Positions 35,645-44,490 of a DNA stretch of 62,722 nucleotides are shown piece by piece. The first letter of the stretch is position 1. Each line of letters begins with the position of its first letter. The position numbers and the translations under genes were made by a program. Source of the DNA: Anoxybacillus sp050480245 (lineage in GTDB: Bacteria > Bacillota > Bacilli > Bacillales > Anoxybacillaceae); NCBI GenBank assembly GCA_050480245.1, contig JBCNEQ010000030.1. One strand, given 5' to 3'. The notes under the pieces are model-generated. The model ran no database searches, was not told the origin of the DNA, and saw only the letters and a list, made by a program, of their open reading frames with translations.

Positions 35645-35750
35645 TCAAACAAACTTATACCCCTTTGTTTGACCGTGAAAAATTTCTCCCATCCCCTTTG
35701 TTGTCTTTATGACAAAGAAAAAGGACTCGGCGTCCCCCGAGTCCTTTTTC
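35630..35750 (+). ncRNA. roxS: Small regulatory RNA RoxS (RsaE family)
   Basis: The conserved RsaE/RoxS core is clear: ACCCCTTTGTTTGA (35660-35673), then GTGAAAAATTTCTCCCATCC with CCCTTTGTT following. The two C-rich single-stranded motifs pair with ribosome sites of redox and central-metabolism messages. The 3' end is a terminator, GGACTCGG (35723-35730) with CCGAGTCC (35737-35744) and five T. It is located beside yjbH as in B. subtilis. The 5' end is approximate. Confidence 0.92.
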
Positions 35751-35751
35751 T

Positions 35752-36564
35752 TTATCCGATCCAGCGCCAAAATGAGCCGATTTTCTCCACTTTTTGCTTT
35801 AAACGCAACTTTTTTAATTCGCATTCCGCTTTGCTGTGCGAGATGTTGTATACCATGGCAATATCATCGGTCGTAACAAATAGCGCATGATGTAAAAACT
35901 GTTCAATTGGTGGAAGTGAAGATGGTTGAGGATGAAATCCGAGCATTTCATGGATTAAATCGACATATACGTCGTACGGATAACAACCTGAAATTTTAAT
36001 GCCTTCATCTTCAATGTTTTCGTTAAAAAAGACGAGCGTTGGAACTTCGCGAACGTCCATTTCTGCACTAATTTTTAAATCGCATTGTAGCGCTTTAACG
36101 GCACTTGGGGAAGATAAGTCGTTTATAAACTCTTGCACATCTAAACCAGCATCGATGGCGCATTGAATGAGTGTGTTTGTTTCTGTAATCGTTTTGCCTT
36201 GAATAAATACAATTTCTTGTAGTTGACGCAAAAAGCGAATGCTCGCTTGACGCCCTTGCAATTCGGCTGCTTTCACAGCGAGTGAAGCAATGTATGGGAT
36301 CGGCAACGGTGTTTGAAGAAGCACGCGGTCTTCACAGGCGATGCCGACGCGCGACGCATGCCGATCGATTCGTTTATAACCGACGCCATTCAGCCGATCG
36401 AGTTGACCGATTAAGACGTGACGCAAAGCAAAATATTGTCCGTATTCAACCCATAATTTTTTTAAAACGGGTTCAAGCGCCCAACAGTCTGGGCAAAGAG
36501 GATCGACAAATAAGTAAATTTCTAATTGCTTTGCCGTTCCTTCTTGCTTACCATTCACCTTCAT
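35752..36564 (-). CDS. yjbH: Spx adaptor YjbH (SpxH)
   Basis: A 270-residue DsbA-like thioredoxin-fold adaptor that presents Spx to ClpXP. The CPDC motif (C24, C27) near the N-terminus lies in LFVDPLCPDCWALEP; a helical insert and a cis-proline region (DVREVPTLVFF) follow. Start ATG 36564 has AAAGGAGC upstream and overlaps the globin gene end by 17 bases, suggesting coupling. Its terminator on the minus strand is the roxS terminator read backward. Confidence 0.92.
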   Translation of the reverse strand: MKVNGKQEGTAKQLEIYLFVDPLCPDCWALEPVLKKLWVEYGQYFALRHVLIGQLDRLNGVGYKRIDRHASRVGIACEDRVLLQTPLPIPYIASLAVKAAELQGRQASIRFLRQLQEIVFIQGKTITETNTLIQCAIDAGLDVQEFINDLSSPSAVKALQCDLKISAEMDVREVPTLVFFNENIEDEGIKISGCYPYDVYVDLIHEMLGFHPQPSSLPPIEQFLHHALFVTTDDIAMVYNISHSKAECELKKLRLKQKVEKIGSFWRWIG

Positions 36565-36952
36565 GCTCCTTTCGCTCGTCCTCTGGTGTATTGATCATAT
36601 GTTGGGCAGTTAAAACAAGGCGTTGATACAATTCATCGCGCACTGGCCCTTTCAGTCCGATCGCATCCATCGCTTCGTGCATGCAAGCGAGCCATGCTTT
36701 TGCGCGCGTTGGTGTAATTGGAAACGGCAAATGACGAGCGCGCAACATCGGATGTCCGTGTTCGGCTGTATATAGCGGAGGGCCGCCTAAATATTGTGTT
36801 AAAAATTGTTTTTGTTTTCGCGCCGTTTCTGTTAAGTCTTTTGGAAAAATCGGCGCTAAATCAGGATGTTTCGCCACCCGTTCATAAAATGCATCGACGA
36901 GCTTTGCGACAACTTGTTCGCCTCCAAGCGCTTCATAAGGGGATTGAAACAT
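36548..36952 (-). CDS. yjbI: Truncated hemoglobin (group II/O)
   Basis: A 134-residue 2-on-2 globin beginning MFQSPYEALGGEQVV. The proximal heme histidine is in MLRARHLPFPI; YLGGPPLY and W (KAWLACMHEAM) are typical of group O. ATG 36952 follows AAAGGAGTTTTTT. It may handle oxygen, peroxide or NO; being co-transcribed with yjbH, it links to Spx-type redox stress. Confidence 0.9.
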   Translation of the reverse strand: MFQSPYEALGGEQVVAKLVDAFYERVAKHPDLAPIFPKDLTETARKQKQFLTQYLGGPPLYTAEHGHPMLRARHLPFPITPTRAKAWLACMHEAMDAIGLKGPVRDELYQRLVLTAQHMINTPEDERKEHEGEW

Positions 36953-37008
36953 ACAAAAAACTCCTTTGCCGAGATATATCAATATTGTAACAACGACAGT
37001 CTTGAATC

Positions 37009-37617
37009 TCAAACGATGTGACTTGCGGAGTAGTACGTTTGCATGACTTTTTTCACGTAGTTCATCGTTTCGCGAAACGGTGGAATGCCCCCGTGTTTAT
37101 CGACATTTCCCGGCCCGGCGTTATAAGCCGCAAGCGCAAGTGCCATGTTGCCGTCGTACCGATCGAGAAGCTGGCGTAAATATTTTGTCCCGCCTTCAAT
37201 GTTTTGTTGTGGATCGAAGGCGTCTTGTACCCCTAACATGCGCGCCGTGCTCGGCATTAATTGCATCAGTCCCATCGCGCCGACGCGGCTTTTTGCTTGT
37301 GGGTTAAAGTTGGACTCATGGCGAATGACCGCATAAATGAGTTTCGGATCGACATCGTATTTCGCTGCAGCTTTGTCAATCCATTGATGTATCGTATCTT
37401 TATGAAGAGGTGCGCTCGCTTTATATGTCGGCGCTTTCGTTTCTTCGCTTGTCATAAGCGGAAGAGATAGGCGCATTGTTTCCGTTTCTTCGTTCGTCTC
37501 TGGTGTTAACAGCCCGCGAAATAGGTCGTGAAACGATGTTGTTGGCGCTTCTTTTTTTCCTTGTAAATGTTGCAACGCTTGCAGTTCAAGAAGCAATTTC
37601 AATTGTTGCACATTCAT
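37009..37617 (-). CDS. yjbJ: Soluble lytic transglycosylase-like protein YjbJ
   Basis: A 202-residue SLT-domain protein. The catalytic glutamate is in IRHESNFNPQAKS, followed by GAMGLMQLMPSTA and AYNAGPGNV, the standard SLT motifs; the domain covers about residues 85-195. No signal peptide is evident in the first 70 residues, which are helical and Leu/Gln-rich, so the route to the wall is unclear. ATG overlaps the yjbK stop (ATGA). Confidence 0.88.
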   Translation of the reverse strand: MNVQQLKLLLELQALQHLQGKKEAPTTSFHDLFRGLLTPETNEETETMRLSLPLMTSEETKAPTYKASAPLHKDTIHQWIDKAAAKYDVDPKLIYAVIRHESNFNPQAKSRVGAMGLMQLMPSTARMLGVQDAFDPQQNIEGGTKYLRQLLDRYDGNMALALAAYNAGPGNVDKHGGIPPFRETMNYVKKVMQTYYSASHIV

Positions 37618-38204
37618 GACGATCGCTCCGTTTCGTATTTAGCTTCGTAAAATCGTTCAATTTTATTTTTCGTTTTTCGTTTTGGAATATGAAACGATTC
37701 GAGCAGTTGCGTAAACGTTTTTTCCCCTTCTGCTCGTTCGTTCGCTTCGTATTCGACTTCATAGTCAGCTACGTTCATATATTCGTTATAATCGAAAACG
37801 AGCGTGCCGTTTTTATACGGGCGTTCCGCGCGCCGAGTTGTGAGCGATCCGAAACAAACGATCGCTGTCGGATCGATATGAAGCGCCTGCAATATGTTGG
37901 CGATGTCGCCTTGAAGTGATGTCGCACCCGAAATAAGTGCTGTCGCGGCTTCAGGCGTTAGCGGTTCATGCGTTTCTAACAGCCCGTCTTCGTATGGTTG
38001 TTTTAATGTTAATGTATATGAGCCGTTTTTGAAACGAATGCGTAATGCGCTTTTTTGTTGTTTCAGTTGAAAGTCTGGCGTGTCAAAATAATAATTTTGT
38101 TGCACGTCCCATTCCTCATCGCGCACCGCAAACGCTGTCGTGAAACGAGAAAATTCGTCGGCTGTCAACATATTTTTAAATTCAATTTCTAATTCGTGCT
38201 TCAT
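37614..38204 (-). CDS. yjbK: CYTH domain protein YjbK
   Basis: A 196-residue CYTH/triphosphate tunnel metalloenzyme. The signature ExExK is at the start (ELEIEFK), with RIRFKNGSYTLTLKQP and later LEVEYEAN-like acid and basic strands (YEVEYEANERAEG) of the tunnel. Probably hydrolyses a triphosphate with metal ions. It starts the minus-strand yjbK-yjbJ pair; its ATG follows AAGGAGAAAAAACG. Divergent from yjbL. Confidence 0.88.
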   Translation of the reverse strand: MKHELEIEFKNMLTADEFSRFTTAFAVRDEEWDVQQNYYFDTPDFQLKQQKSALRIRFKNGSYTLTLKQPYEDGLLETHEPLTPEAATALISGATSLQGDIANILQALHIDPTAIVCFGSLTTRRAERPYKNGTLVFDYNEYMNVADYEVEYEANERAEGEKTFTQLLESFHIPKRKTKNKIERFYEAKYETERSS

Positions 38205-38331
38205 CGTTTTTTCTCCTTACATCATTCTACTTTTATTATCAACATGTACGCGAAAAAGTGCAACTAGTGAACATCGCTAGGTGAAATGTGGTAAAATAAA
38301 GGCGGACATCATGGATGACGGAGGAACAAAT

Positions 38332-38688
38332 ATGAAAATATATGTACATACAGCAGAAAAAAAAGAAAACGGATGGTACTTTTTATGTGAGGCGTCGCTT
38401 CAAGGGTTACAAGCGAAACGCCATATGCTTGTTGATTCGGATGCATGTGCGTTCGCATACATATTAGAAGCAGCGGATGCGTTCGTTTATGTCATTATGC
38501 CAAAGGAAGTATGGGGGGCGATTAAAGAAGCGCTTCGTACAAGCGAGCCGGTGTTTCTTGTCGGAAACGATGCAACAATCGAGTTAGAAGGCATTCATGA
38601 AGAAGTGGCATACTTAATCGAAAATATTGCAGGAAATGCAAACTACGGTGAAGAAATGGAACAGGCGGTAACGGCATTTTTCGCATAA
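38332..38688 (+). CDS. yjbL: YjbL family protein (UPF0738)
   Basis: A 118-residue soluble protein starting MKIYVHTAEKKENGWYF and acidic toward the C-terminus. ATG 38332 follows GACGGAGGAAC; an in-frame ATG at 38311 has no ribosome site. It is placed before relQ as in B. subtilis. Function unknown; possibly co-transcribed with the alarmone synthetase. Confidence 0.8.
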   Translation: MKIYVHTAEKKENGWYFLCEASLQGLQAKRHMLVDSDACAFAYILEAADAFVYVIMPKEVWGAIKEALRTSEPVFLVGNDATIELEGIHEEVAYLIENIAGNANYGEEMEQAVTAFFA

Positions 38689-38700
38689 GTAGGTGGTTGA

Positions 38701-39339
38701 ATGGAAAGACATTGGGAATTTTTTTTAGCGCCGTATAAACAGGCGGTCGAGGAGTTGAAAGTAAAGTTAAAAGGGATGCGCGCTCAATTTGAAATGCAAG
38801 GGGTGCATTCTCCAATTGAATTTGTGACCGGAAGAGTGAAGCCGATTGCGAGCATTTTAGATAAGGCGCAAAAGAAAAATATTCCGCTCGATCAACTCGA
38901 AGAACAAATGCAAGATATTGCAGGTTTGCGTATGATGTGTCAATTTGTCGATGACATTCAAACGGTCGTTGAACTGTTGCGCAAGCGAAACGATTTTACG
39001 ATTGTCGAGGAACGCGACTACATTACACAAAAAAAAGAGAGCGGTTATCGTTCGTATCATGTCGTCATTCGTTATCCGGTGCAAATGATTTACGGTGAAA
39101 AAAACATTTTAGTGGAAATTCAAATTCGCACGCTTGCGATGAACTTTTGGGCGACGATTGAACATTCGTTAAACTACAAATATAGCGGCAAGTTTCCAGA
39201 AGATATTCGCCAACGATTGCAGCGCGCCGCAGAAGCCGCATATTTGTTAGACGAGGAAATGTCGAAAATTCGTTTTGAAATTCAAGAGGCGCAAGCGGCG
39301 TTTTCGCGTAAGCAAGACGTAAAAGATAACAAGGGGTGA
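38701..39339 (+). CDS. relQ: Small alarmone synthetase RelQ (YjbM/SasB)
   Basis: A 212-residue GTP pyrophosphokinase making (p)ppGpp, without hydrolase or regulatory domains. Synthetase motifs include DIAGLRMMCQFVDDI, KESGYRSYHVVIRYP, VEIQIRT and NFWATIEHSLNYKY. RelQ enzymes form tetramers. Its stop overlaps a possible upstream start of nadK (GTGA), so alarmone and NAD kinase genes appear coupled. Confidence 0.94.
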   Translation: MERHWEFFLAPYKQAVEELKVKLKGMRAQFEMQGVHSPIEFVTGRVKPIASILDKAQKKNIPLDQLEEQMQDIAGLRMMCQFVDDIQTVVELLRKRNDFTIVEERDYITQKKESGYRSYHVVIRYPVQMIYGEKNILVEIQIRTLAMNFWATIEHSLNYKYSGKFPEDIRQRLQRAAEAAYLLDEEMSKIRFEIQEAQAAFSRKQDVKDNKG

Positions 39340-39344
39340 GGCGC

Positions 39345-40136
39345 GTGAAATTTGCAGTCATATCCAAAGGGGATGCGATATCAAACGAATGTATGTATAA
39401 AATTCGCACATATTTAACCGATTTTCGTTTAACGTATGATGAAGATGAGCCGGATATCGTCATTTCAGTCGGCGGGGATGGGACGTTGTTGTATGCGTTT
39501 CATCGCTATCGGAGCCGGTTAGAACAGACGGCGTTTGTCGGGGTACATACGGGCCATTTAGGCTTTTATGCCGATTGGGTGCCAGATGAAATTGAAAAGC
39601 TCGTCATTGCGATTGCGAAAACGCCATATCAAATCGTGGAATACCCGCTTTTAGAAGTAACGATTCGATATGTGCGCGGCGGACGCGAAGCAAAATATTT
39701 AGCGCTCAATGAATGTACAGTAAAAAGCGTTGCAGGGACGCTTGTGATGGACGTTGAAATTCGCGGCGATTTGTTTGAAACGTTTCGCGGGGATGGGTTA
39801 TGCATTTCGACGCCATCGGGAAGTACGGCATACAATAAAGCGCTTGGCGGGGCGATTTTACATCCGTCGCTTGAAGCGATTCAAGTCGCAGAAATGGCGT
39901 CCATTAACAACCGCATTTTCCGAACGATCGGCTCACCGCTTATTTTGCCAGCGCATCATACGTGTATGTTAAAGCCGGTCAATGACGTCGATTTTCAAAT
40001 TACGATTGACCATTTGTCGCTACTTCATAAAGATGTGAAGTCGATTCAATGCCGCGTCGCCGATGAAAAAATTCGCTTTGCCCGTTTCCGTCCGTTCCCA
40101 TTTTGGAAGCGTGTACGCGAATCATTTATTCAGTAG
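39345..40136 (+). CDS. nadK: NAD kinase
   Basis: A 263-residue ATP-NAD kinase producing NADP. The GGDGTLL motif lies near residue 46, with LNECTVKS and TPSGSTAYNKALGG as the other conserved loops. GTG 39345 (MKFAVISKG) has AAGGGGTGAGG at proper distance. In B. subtilis this gene is yjbN/nadF. Confidence 0.94.
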   Translation: MKFAVISKGDAISNECMYKIRTYLTDFRLTYDEDEPDIVISVGGDGTLLYAFHRYRSRLEQTAFVGVHTGHLGFYADWVPDEIEKLVIAIAKTPYQIVEYPLLEVTIRYVRGGREAKYLALNECTVKSVAGTLVMDVEIRGDLFETFRGDGLCISTPSGSTAYNKALGGAILHPSLEAIQVAEMASINNRIFRTIGSPLILPAHHTCMLKPVNDVDFQITIDHLSLLHKDVKSIQCRVADEKIRFARFRPFPFWKRVRESFIQ

Positions 40137-40148
40137 AAAGGGATTCGT

Positions 40149-41027
40149 ATGTTTCAACTTCGTTGGATCGTCACACAACAACAAGACGGCATGCTCGTTC
40201 GTGAATTTTTGAAACAACAACATATTTCAAAAACAGCGCTCACCGATATTAAATTTCAAGGGGGGCGGATCGAAGTGAACGATGTGCCTGTGACCGTCCG
40301 TTACGTGCTAAAAGCAGGCGATGAAGTGTGCGTTTCGTTTCCTCCCGAACAAAAAAGTGTACACATGGTCGCTCAGCCGATTCCGCTTTCGATTGTGTAC
40401 GAGGACGATTATGTTATCGTCGTCGATAAGCCGCCGCATATGGCAACCATTCCGTCGCGTGAACATCCGCATGGGACGCTTGCGAATGCGTTATTGTATC
40501 ATTACGAACAACAACAGTTACAAACGACGGTGCATGTCGTCACACGGCTTGACCGCGATACGTCCGGGCTTGTGCTTGTCGCAAAGCATCGCCATGTGCA
40601 TCATTTACTTAGCGAACAACAAAAGCAAGGGCGGGTGAAACGGCGGTACGAAGCGGTTTGCCACGGTTATGTCACCCCGCTTGTTGGAACGATTGATGCG
40701 CCGATCGGACGAAAAGGCGACAGCATCATCGAGCGGGAAGTGCGGCCAGACGGTCAGCGAGCGGTCACGCATTATGAAGTATTGCAGCATAAAAACGATA
40801 TGACGCACGTGTCGATTCAATTAGAGACGGGGCGAACGCATCAAATTCGCGTTCATTTTTCTCATATCGGTCATCCGCTCGTTGGTGATGATTTGTATGG
40901 CGGTTTTCGGGAACATATCGACCGCCAAGCGTTGCATAGTTGTGAGCTGACGTTTTTTCATCCATTTCTCGAAAAAACGATGACGTTTCATGCGCCGCTC
41001 CCTGACGACATCGCCCGTTTGCTTTAA
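40149..41027 (+). CDS. yjbO: RluA-family pseudouridine synthase YjbO
   Basis: A 292-residue rRNA or tRNA pseudouridine synthase. An N-terminal S4-like RNA-binding region (about 15-75) precedes the catalytic domain with the aspartate in RLDRDTSGLVLVAK and the late GRTHQIRVHF. ATG 40149 is 12 bases after nadK. The exact target uridine cannot be told. Convergent with prpE, with four bases of overlap at the stops. Confidence 0.92.
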   Translation: MFQLRWIVTQQQDGMLVREFLKQQHISKTALTDIKFQGGRIEVNDVPVTVRYVLKAGDEVCVSFPPEQKSVHMVAQPIPLSIVYEDDYVIVVDKPPHMATIPSREHPHGTLANALLYHYEQQQLQTTVHVVTRLDRDTSGLVLVAKHRHVHHLLSEQQKQGRVKRRYEAVCHGYVTPLVGTIDAPIGRKGDSIIEREVRPDGQRAVTHYEVLQHKNDMTHVSIQLETGRTHQIRVHFSHIGHPLVGDDLYGGFREHIDRQALHSCELTFFHPFLEKTMTFHAPLPDDIARLL

Positions 41028-41046
41028 TCAAACGGGCGAAATTTTT
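41013..41046. terminator. Bidirectional terminator between yjbO and prpE
   Basis: GCCCGTTTG (41013-41021) pairs with CAAACGGGC (41029-41037), followed by GAAATTTTT. It contains both stop codons of the convergent genes. Confidence 0.85.
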
Positions 41047-41758
41047 CTGCGACATATGGCATCGTTGATGGAACAGAAACGGTCTCCATTTCTGGATAGC
41101 GAAGCGCTGTGAGTTGTCCGCCGAATACGCAGCCGGTGTCGATGTTGACGGTGTTGTTTAGCCAGCGCGGCTCTTTGACCGGCGTATGTCCATATACGAT
41201 GAGCGCATCTCCCCGGTAATGTTTTGCCCAATCTCGGCGCACAGGGGAGCCGTCTGGATGTTTTTCTCCTGTAATATCGCCGTATAGCACAAATGTTTTT
41301 ACTTTTTGATTCGATTTGCCAATATAGTCCCCTCGAATGCCGGCGTGGGCGATCACAAGTTTTCCATCGTCTAAGACGGCATAAAGCGGGGCGTCTTCGT
41401 ACAGCTTCATAAATTGCGTACGAATGCGCGTTTTTGTTTTTTCATCTGCTTGTTCCCATTCCGCTACTGTCGTTTCAAGTCCATGTGTAATTTGCACGTT
41501 TCGACCGAGAAAAAAACGATACAGCTTGTCGCAATGGTTGCCCGGAACGTACACCGCTTTATTTTGTTGAACGAGCGCAACGACCGTGTCAATGACTCGC
41601 AACGATTGCGGACCGCGATCGGCTAAATCACCGACGAAGGCGAGCTTTCGCCCGTTCGGATGAATCGGGACATCATTTTCCCAGACGTAGCCAAGCTTTT
41701 TTGTTAACGACATCAATTCATGAAAACAACCGTGAATATCGCCAATAATATCGTACAT
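41024..41758 (-). CDS. prpE: Bis(5'-nucleosyl)-tetraphosphatase PrpE
   Basis: A 244-residue metallophosphatase of the PP1-like fold cleaving Ap4A. Metal-ligand motifs: GDIHGCFHEL, GDLADRGPQS and GNHCDKL, then HAGIRGDY and GHTPV. ATG 41758 follows AAAGGAG. In B. subtilis prpE (yjbP) has been linked to spore germination. Confidence 0.92.
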   Translation of the reverse strand: MYDIIGDIHGCFHELMSLTKKLGYVWENDVPIHPNGRKLAFVGDLADRGPQSLRVIDTVVALVQQNKAVYVPGNHCDKLYRFFLGRNVQITHGLETTVAEWEQADEKTKTRIRTQFMKLYEDAPLYAVLDDGKLVIAHAGIRGDYIGKSNQKVKTFVLYGDITGEKHPDGSPVRRDWAKHYRGDALIVYGHTPVKEPRWLNNTVNIDTGCVFGGQLTALRYPEMETVSVPSTMPYVAEKFRPFD

Positions 41759-41775
41759 CGTTTGCTCCTTTCTAC

Positions 41776-41801
41776 AAAAATAGCCGCATGCAAGCGGCTA
41801 T
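41776..41801 (-). terminator. Terminator of rodA
   Basis: ATAGCCGC (41780-41787) pairs with GCGGCTAT (41794-41801); on the minus strand a T5 run follows. It lies between the rodA stop and the prpE start. Confidence 0.8.
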
Positions 41802-42964
41802 CATTGTTCAGCAGAAAACATAAATTTTTGTGTGCGGGAGCGGACGTTTAAGACGAGCCCGATCGCAAGCATGTATGTGGCAAGCGAGCTTCCGCCGTAG
41901 CTGACGAATGGAAGCGGAAGACCGGTAATCGGCAGCAACCCGATTGTCATGCCGACGTTTTGGAACACTTGGAACGTAATCATGCCGATGACGCCGGCGC
42001 ATAAATAACTGCCAAACGGATCGTGGCATTCTAGCGCAATTTGAATCATGCGGTAAATTAATAAGAAAAAGAGCGACACGACGATGCTTGCCCCAATAAA
42101 GCCGAATTGTTCTCCGATAATGCTAAAAATGAAGTCGGTATGCGACTCTGGTAAATAGACGTCTAAGTTTTTATATCCTTTTCCATATAATTCCCCAGAT
42201 CCGATCGCCAGTAGCGATTTAATAAGCTGAAACCCTTGATCGCTTGAATATTCGTACGGATTCAACCAGCCGTAAAAACGGTTTAATTGATATTGTTGAA
42301 TTTTTAATACGTCTGGGAAATATAAAAACGCCACGATAAAGGCTGTCGCTCCGAGTACAGCGAGACTAACGATAGCGACGATAATGCGCAAGCGAATGCC
42401 AGACACGAGAATAAGCGAGCCGGTGATCGCCATAAACACCATCGACATCCCCATATCCGGTTGACGCGCAAGTAAAAAGAGCGGCGGTAGTAGCGACAGA
42501 CCGATTTTTCCGAGCAGTTTCAAATCGTCTTGCAACGTCGGATCATGGTATTTTTCACGATGGTTGACGATCATGCGGCTTATGACGATAATCATAAAAA
42601 TTTTCATCAGCTCAGACGGCTGAAAGTTTCCGCCCGGCAGTCTGTACCAGCTCGTTGCTCCTTTAATCGTTAATGTACCCGGTACGTTCAATTCTAATCC
42701 AAGCAAAAGAATGATACCGAAGCCATATAAATACCAAGCGATTTTAAATAGTCGATCGTAATCGACAAGCATCGTCACGGCAATGACGACGGCACCGATG
42801 GCGTACCACATGAGCTGTTTTTGCGCAAAGTTAATATGTTGCAGTTTGACAGGGAGCGTCTCGCGCGCACTTTCGATGGCGACGGCGCTCACGATCGCAA
42901 TTAAAAATAAAATAAACAATAAATGATAATCTATTTTCGTTTGAACTGTTTTCTCATTTTCCAT
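41801..42964 (-). CDS. rodA: RodA/FtsW/SpoVE-family SEDS glycosyltransferase
   Basis: A 387-residue polytopic membrane protein of about ten spans, the SEDS peptidoglycan polymerase family. GATSWYRLPGGNFQPSELMK is the family signature; PESHTDFIFSIIGEQFG holds the conserved loop aspartate-region, and PLPFVSYGGSS the C-terminal motif. It reads most like RodA (rod-shape elongation), but FtsW or SpoVE paralogues cannot be fully excluded. ATG 42964 follows GGGGGAAC. Confidence 0.88.
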   Translation of the reverse strand: MENEKTVQTKIDYHLLFILFLIAIVSAVAIESARETLPVKLQHINFAQKQLMWYAIGAVVIAVTMLVDYDRLFKIAWYLYGFGIILLLGLELNVPGTLTIKGATSWYRLPGGNFQPSELMKIFMIIVISRMIVNHREKYHDPTLQDDLKLLGKIGLSLLPPLFLLARQPDMGMSMVFMAITGSLILVSGIRLRIIVAIVSLAVLGATAFIVAFLYFPDVLKIQQYQLNRFYGWLNPYEYSSDQGFQLIKSLLAIGSGELYGKGYKNLDVYLPESHTDFIFSIIGEQFGFIGASIVVSLFFLLIYRMIQIALECHDPFGSYLCAGVIGMITFQVFQNVGMTIGLLPITGLPLPFVSYGGSSLATYMLAIGLVLNVRSRTQKFMFSAEQ

Positions 42965-43077
42965 CGTTGTTCCCCCTGCGTTTCATCGTGCATTATCATT
43001 TTACATTGTCGGTTGCAAGTTGGCAAAGATTCGCGCATAATAAAAAAAGCGATTTTCGTCGAGAGGAGGGAAACACC

Positions 43078-44400
43078 ATGTTGCAAGCTTTATACGATGA
43101 AAAGATGGAAGAGTTTCGCCGACAGTTTTTAAAATTGCATCCGTATGATCGGGCGAAGTTTTACGTCGAACAAAGCCCAGAAGTAAGAAAGCGGATGTAT
43201 GAATATTTGTCGCCAGCGGAAATGGCGGAAATTTTTGACCACCTCGACATTGAAGAAGATGAATATAAAATTTATTTGTCGGAAATGGATCCGTTATTTG
43301 TGGCGCAAATGCTCGCGCACATGTATGCTGATAATGCCGTGGACGTATTAAATGAACTCGATAAAAAAGAAGTGGCGAATTATTTAACGATTATGGATGA
43401 TGAAGCGGCGAAAGATATTCAAGGGCTGCTTCATTATAAAGAATATACGGCCGGAAGCATTATGACAACGGAATATATCGCCATTCATGCCAACCAAACG
43501 GTGCGTTCGGCGATGCAAATTTTGAAAAAAGAAGCAGCGAATGCGGAAACGATTTATTATTTGTATGTCGTGAATGAACAGCGCCAGCTCGTTGGCGTAT
43601 TGTCGCTTCGCGAGCTATTGACATCCGATGACGATCAAATGATTGCCGACATTATGAACGATCACGTCGTTTCCGTATTCGTGGATGAAGATCAAGAAGA
43701 CGTTGCCCGCAAAATGCAAAATTACAACTTTTTAGCGCTTCCTGTCGTCGATGCGAACAATCATTTGCTTGGTATTATTACCGTTGATGACATCGTCGAC
43801 GTCATTTCTGAAGAAGCGACAGACGACTATTCGAAGCTTGCCGGGGTTCCTGATGTCGACATTCAGCGCAATCCGTTTGAAGCGGCGAAAAAACGGCTGC
43901 CATGGCTTATTATTTTATTGTTTTTAGGCATGATGACGGCGAATTTAATTAGCCGCTTTGAAGATACACTGCAAAAAGTTGCGATTTTAGCAGTGTTTAT
44001 TCCACTCATTGCGGGGATGTCAGGAAATACAGGGACGCAGTCGTTAGCGGTCGCGGTGCGCCGTTTAGCGATGGGGGATTTCGAAAAAGAAGGAAGGTGG
44101 AGTATGATCGCGCGTGAGGCGTTGACAGGGCTGATTATTGGGTTGTCGTGTGGCGTCGTCATTACGATTGTCGTGTATGTATGGAAGCAACAATTTTTCT
44201 TAGGGATGCTCGTCGGGCTGGCGTTATTTGCGACGCTGACGGTTGCCACAGTCGCTGGGGCGCTCATTCCGCTTTTTATGCATAAACTGCGCATCGACCC
44301 TGCCGTTGCCTCTGGTCCGTTTATTACGACGATTAACGACTTAATTAGCATTCTCATTTATTTCGGTTTAGCAACGATGTTTATGGACTATTTATTATAA
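43078..44400 (+). CDS. mgtE: Magnesium transporter MgtE
   Basis: A 440-residue Mg channel. N-terminal superhelical domain (about 1-125), paired CBS domains with YTAGSIMTTEYIA and GIITVDDIVDVISEEA, then five membrane helices from about residue 275 with GNTGTQSLAVAVR in the pore. ATG 43078 follows GAGAGGAGGGAAAC; upstream in-frame codons lack a ribosome site. Divergent from rodA. No M-box type leader is evident. Confidence 0.94.
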   Translation: MLQALYDEKMEEFRRQFLKLHPYDRAKFYVEQSPEVRKRMYEYLSPAEMAEIFDHLDIEEDEYKIYLSEMDPLFVAQMLAHMYADNAVDVLNELDKKEVANYLTIMDDEAAKDIQGLLHYKEYTAGSIMTTEYIAIHANQTVRSAMQILKKEAANAETIYYLYVVNEQRQLVGVLSLRELLTSDDDQMIADIMNDHVVSVFVDEDQEDVARKMQNYNFLALPVVDANNHLLGIITVDDIVDVISEEATDDYSKLAGVPDVDIQRNPFEAAKKRLPWLIILLFLGMMTANLISRFEDTLQKVAILAVFIPLIAGMSGNTGTQSLAVAVRRLAMGDFEKEGRWSMIAREALTGLIIGLSCGVVITIVVYVWKQQFFLGMLVGLALFATLTVATVAGALIPLFMHKLRIDPAVASGPFITTINDLISILIYFGLATMFMDYLL

Positions 44401-44428
44401 TTCCCTATTTGAAAGTAGGGAATTTTTT
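44399..44428 (+). terminator. Terminator of mgtE
   Basis: AATTCCCTA (44399-44407) pairs perfectly with TAGGGAATT (44416-44424), followed by T. The eight-base loop holds the -35 element of the fabI promoter. Confidence 0.85.
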
Positions 44429-44458
44429 GTTATAATCATATTAATACTAGGTTCTAAT
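44409..44458 (+). promoter_or_regulatory. fabI promoter with FapR-type operator
   Basis: TTGAAA (44409-44414), 16 bases, TATAAT (44431-44436). Just downstream, ATTAATACTAGGTTCTAAT (44440-44458) resembles the FapR palindrome ATTAGTACC-TGGTACTAAT, with TTA/TAA ends and spacing kept. fabI belongs to the FapR regulon in B. subtilis. Confidence 0.68.
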
Positions 44459-44490
44459 AACAAATCATAATTTTAAGGGGATGAACGAAC

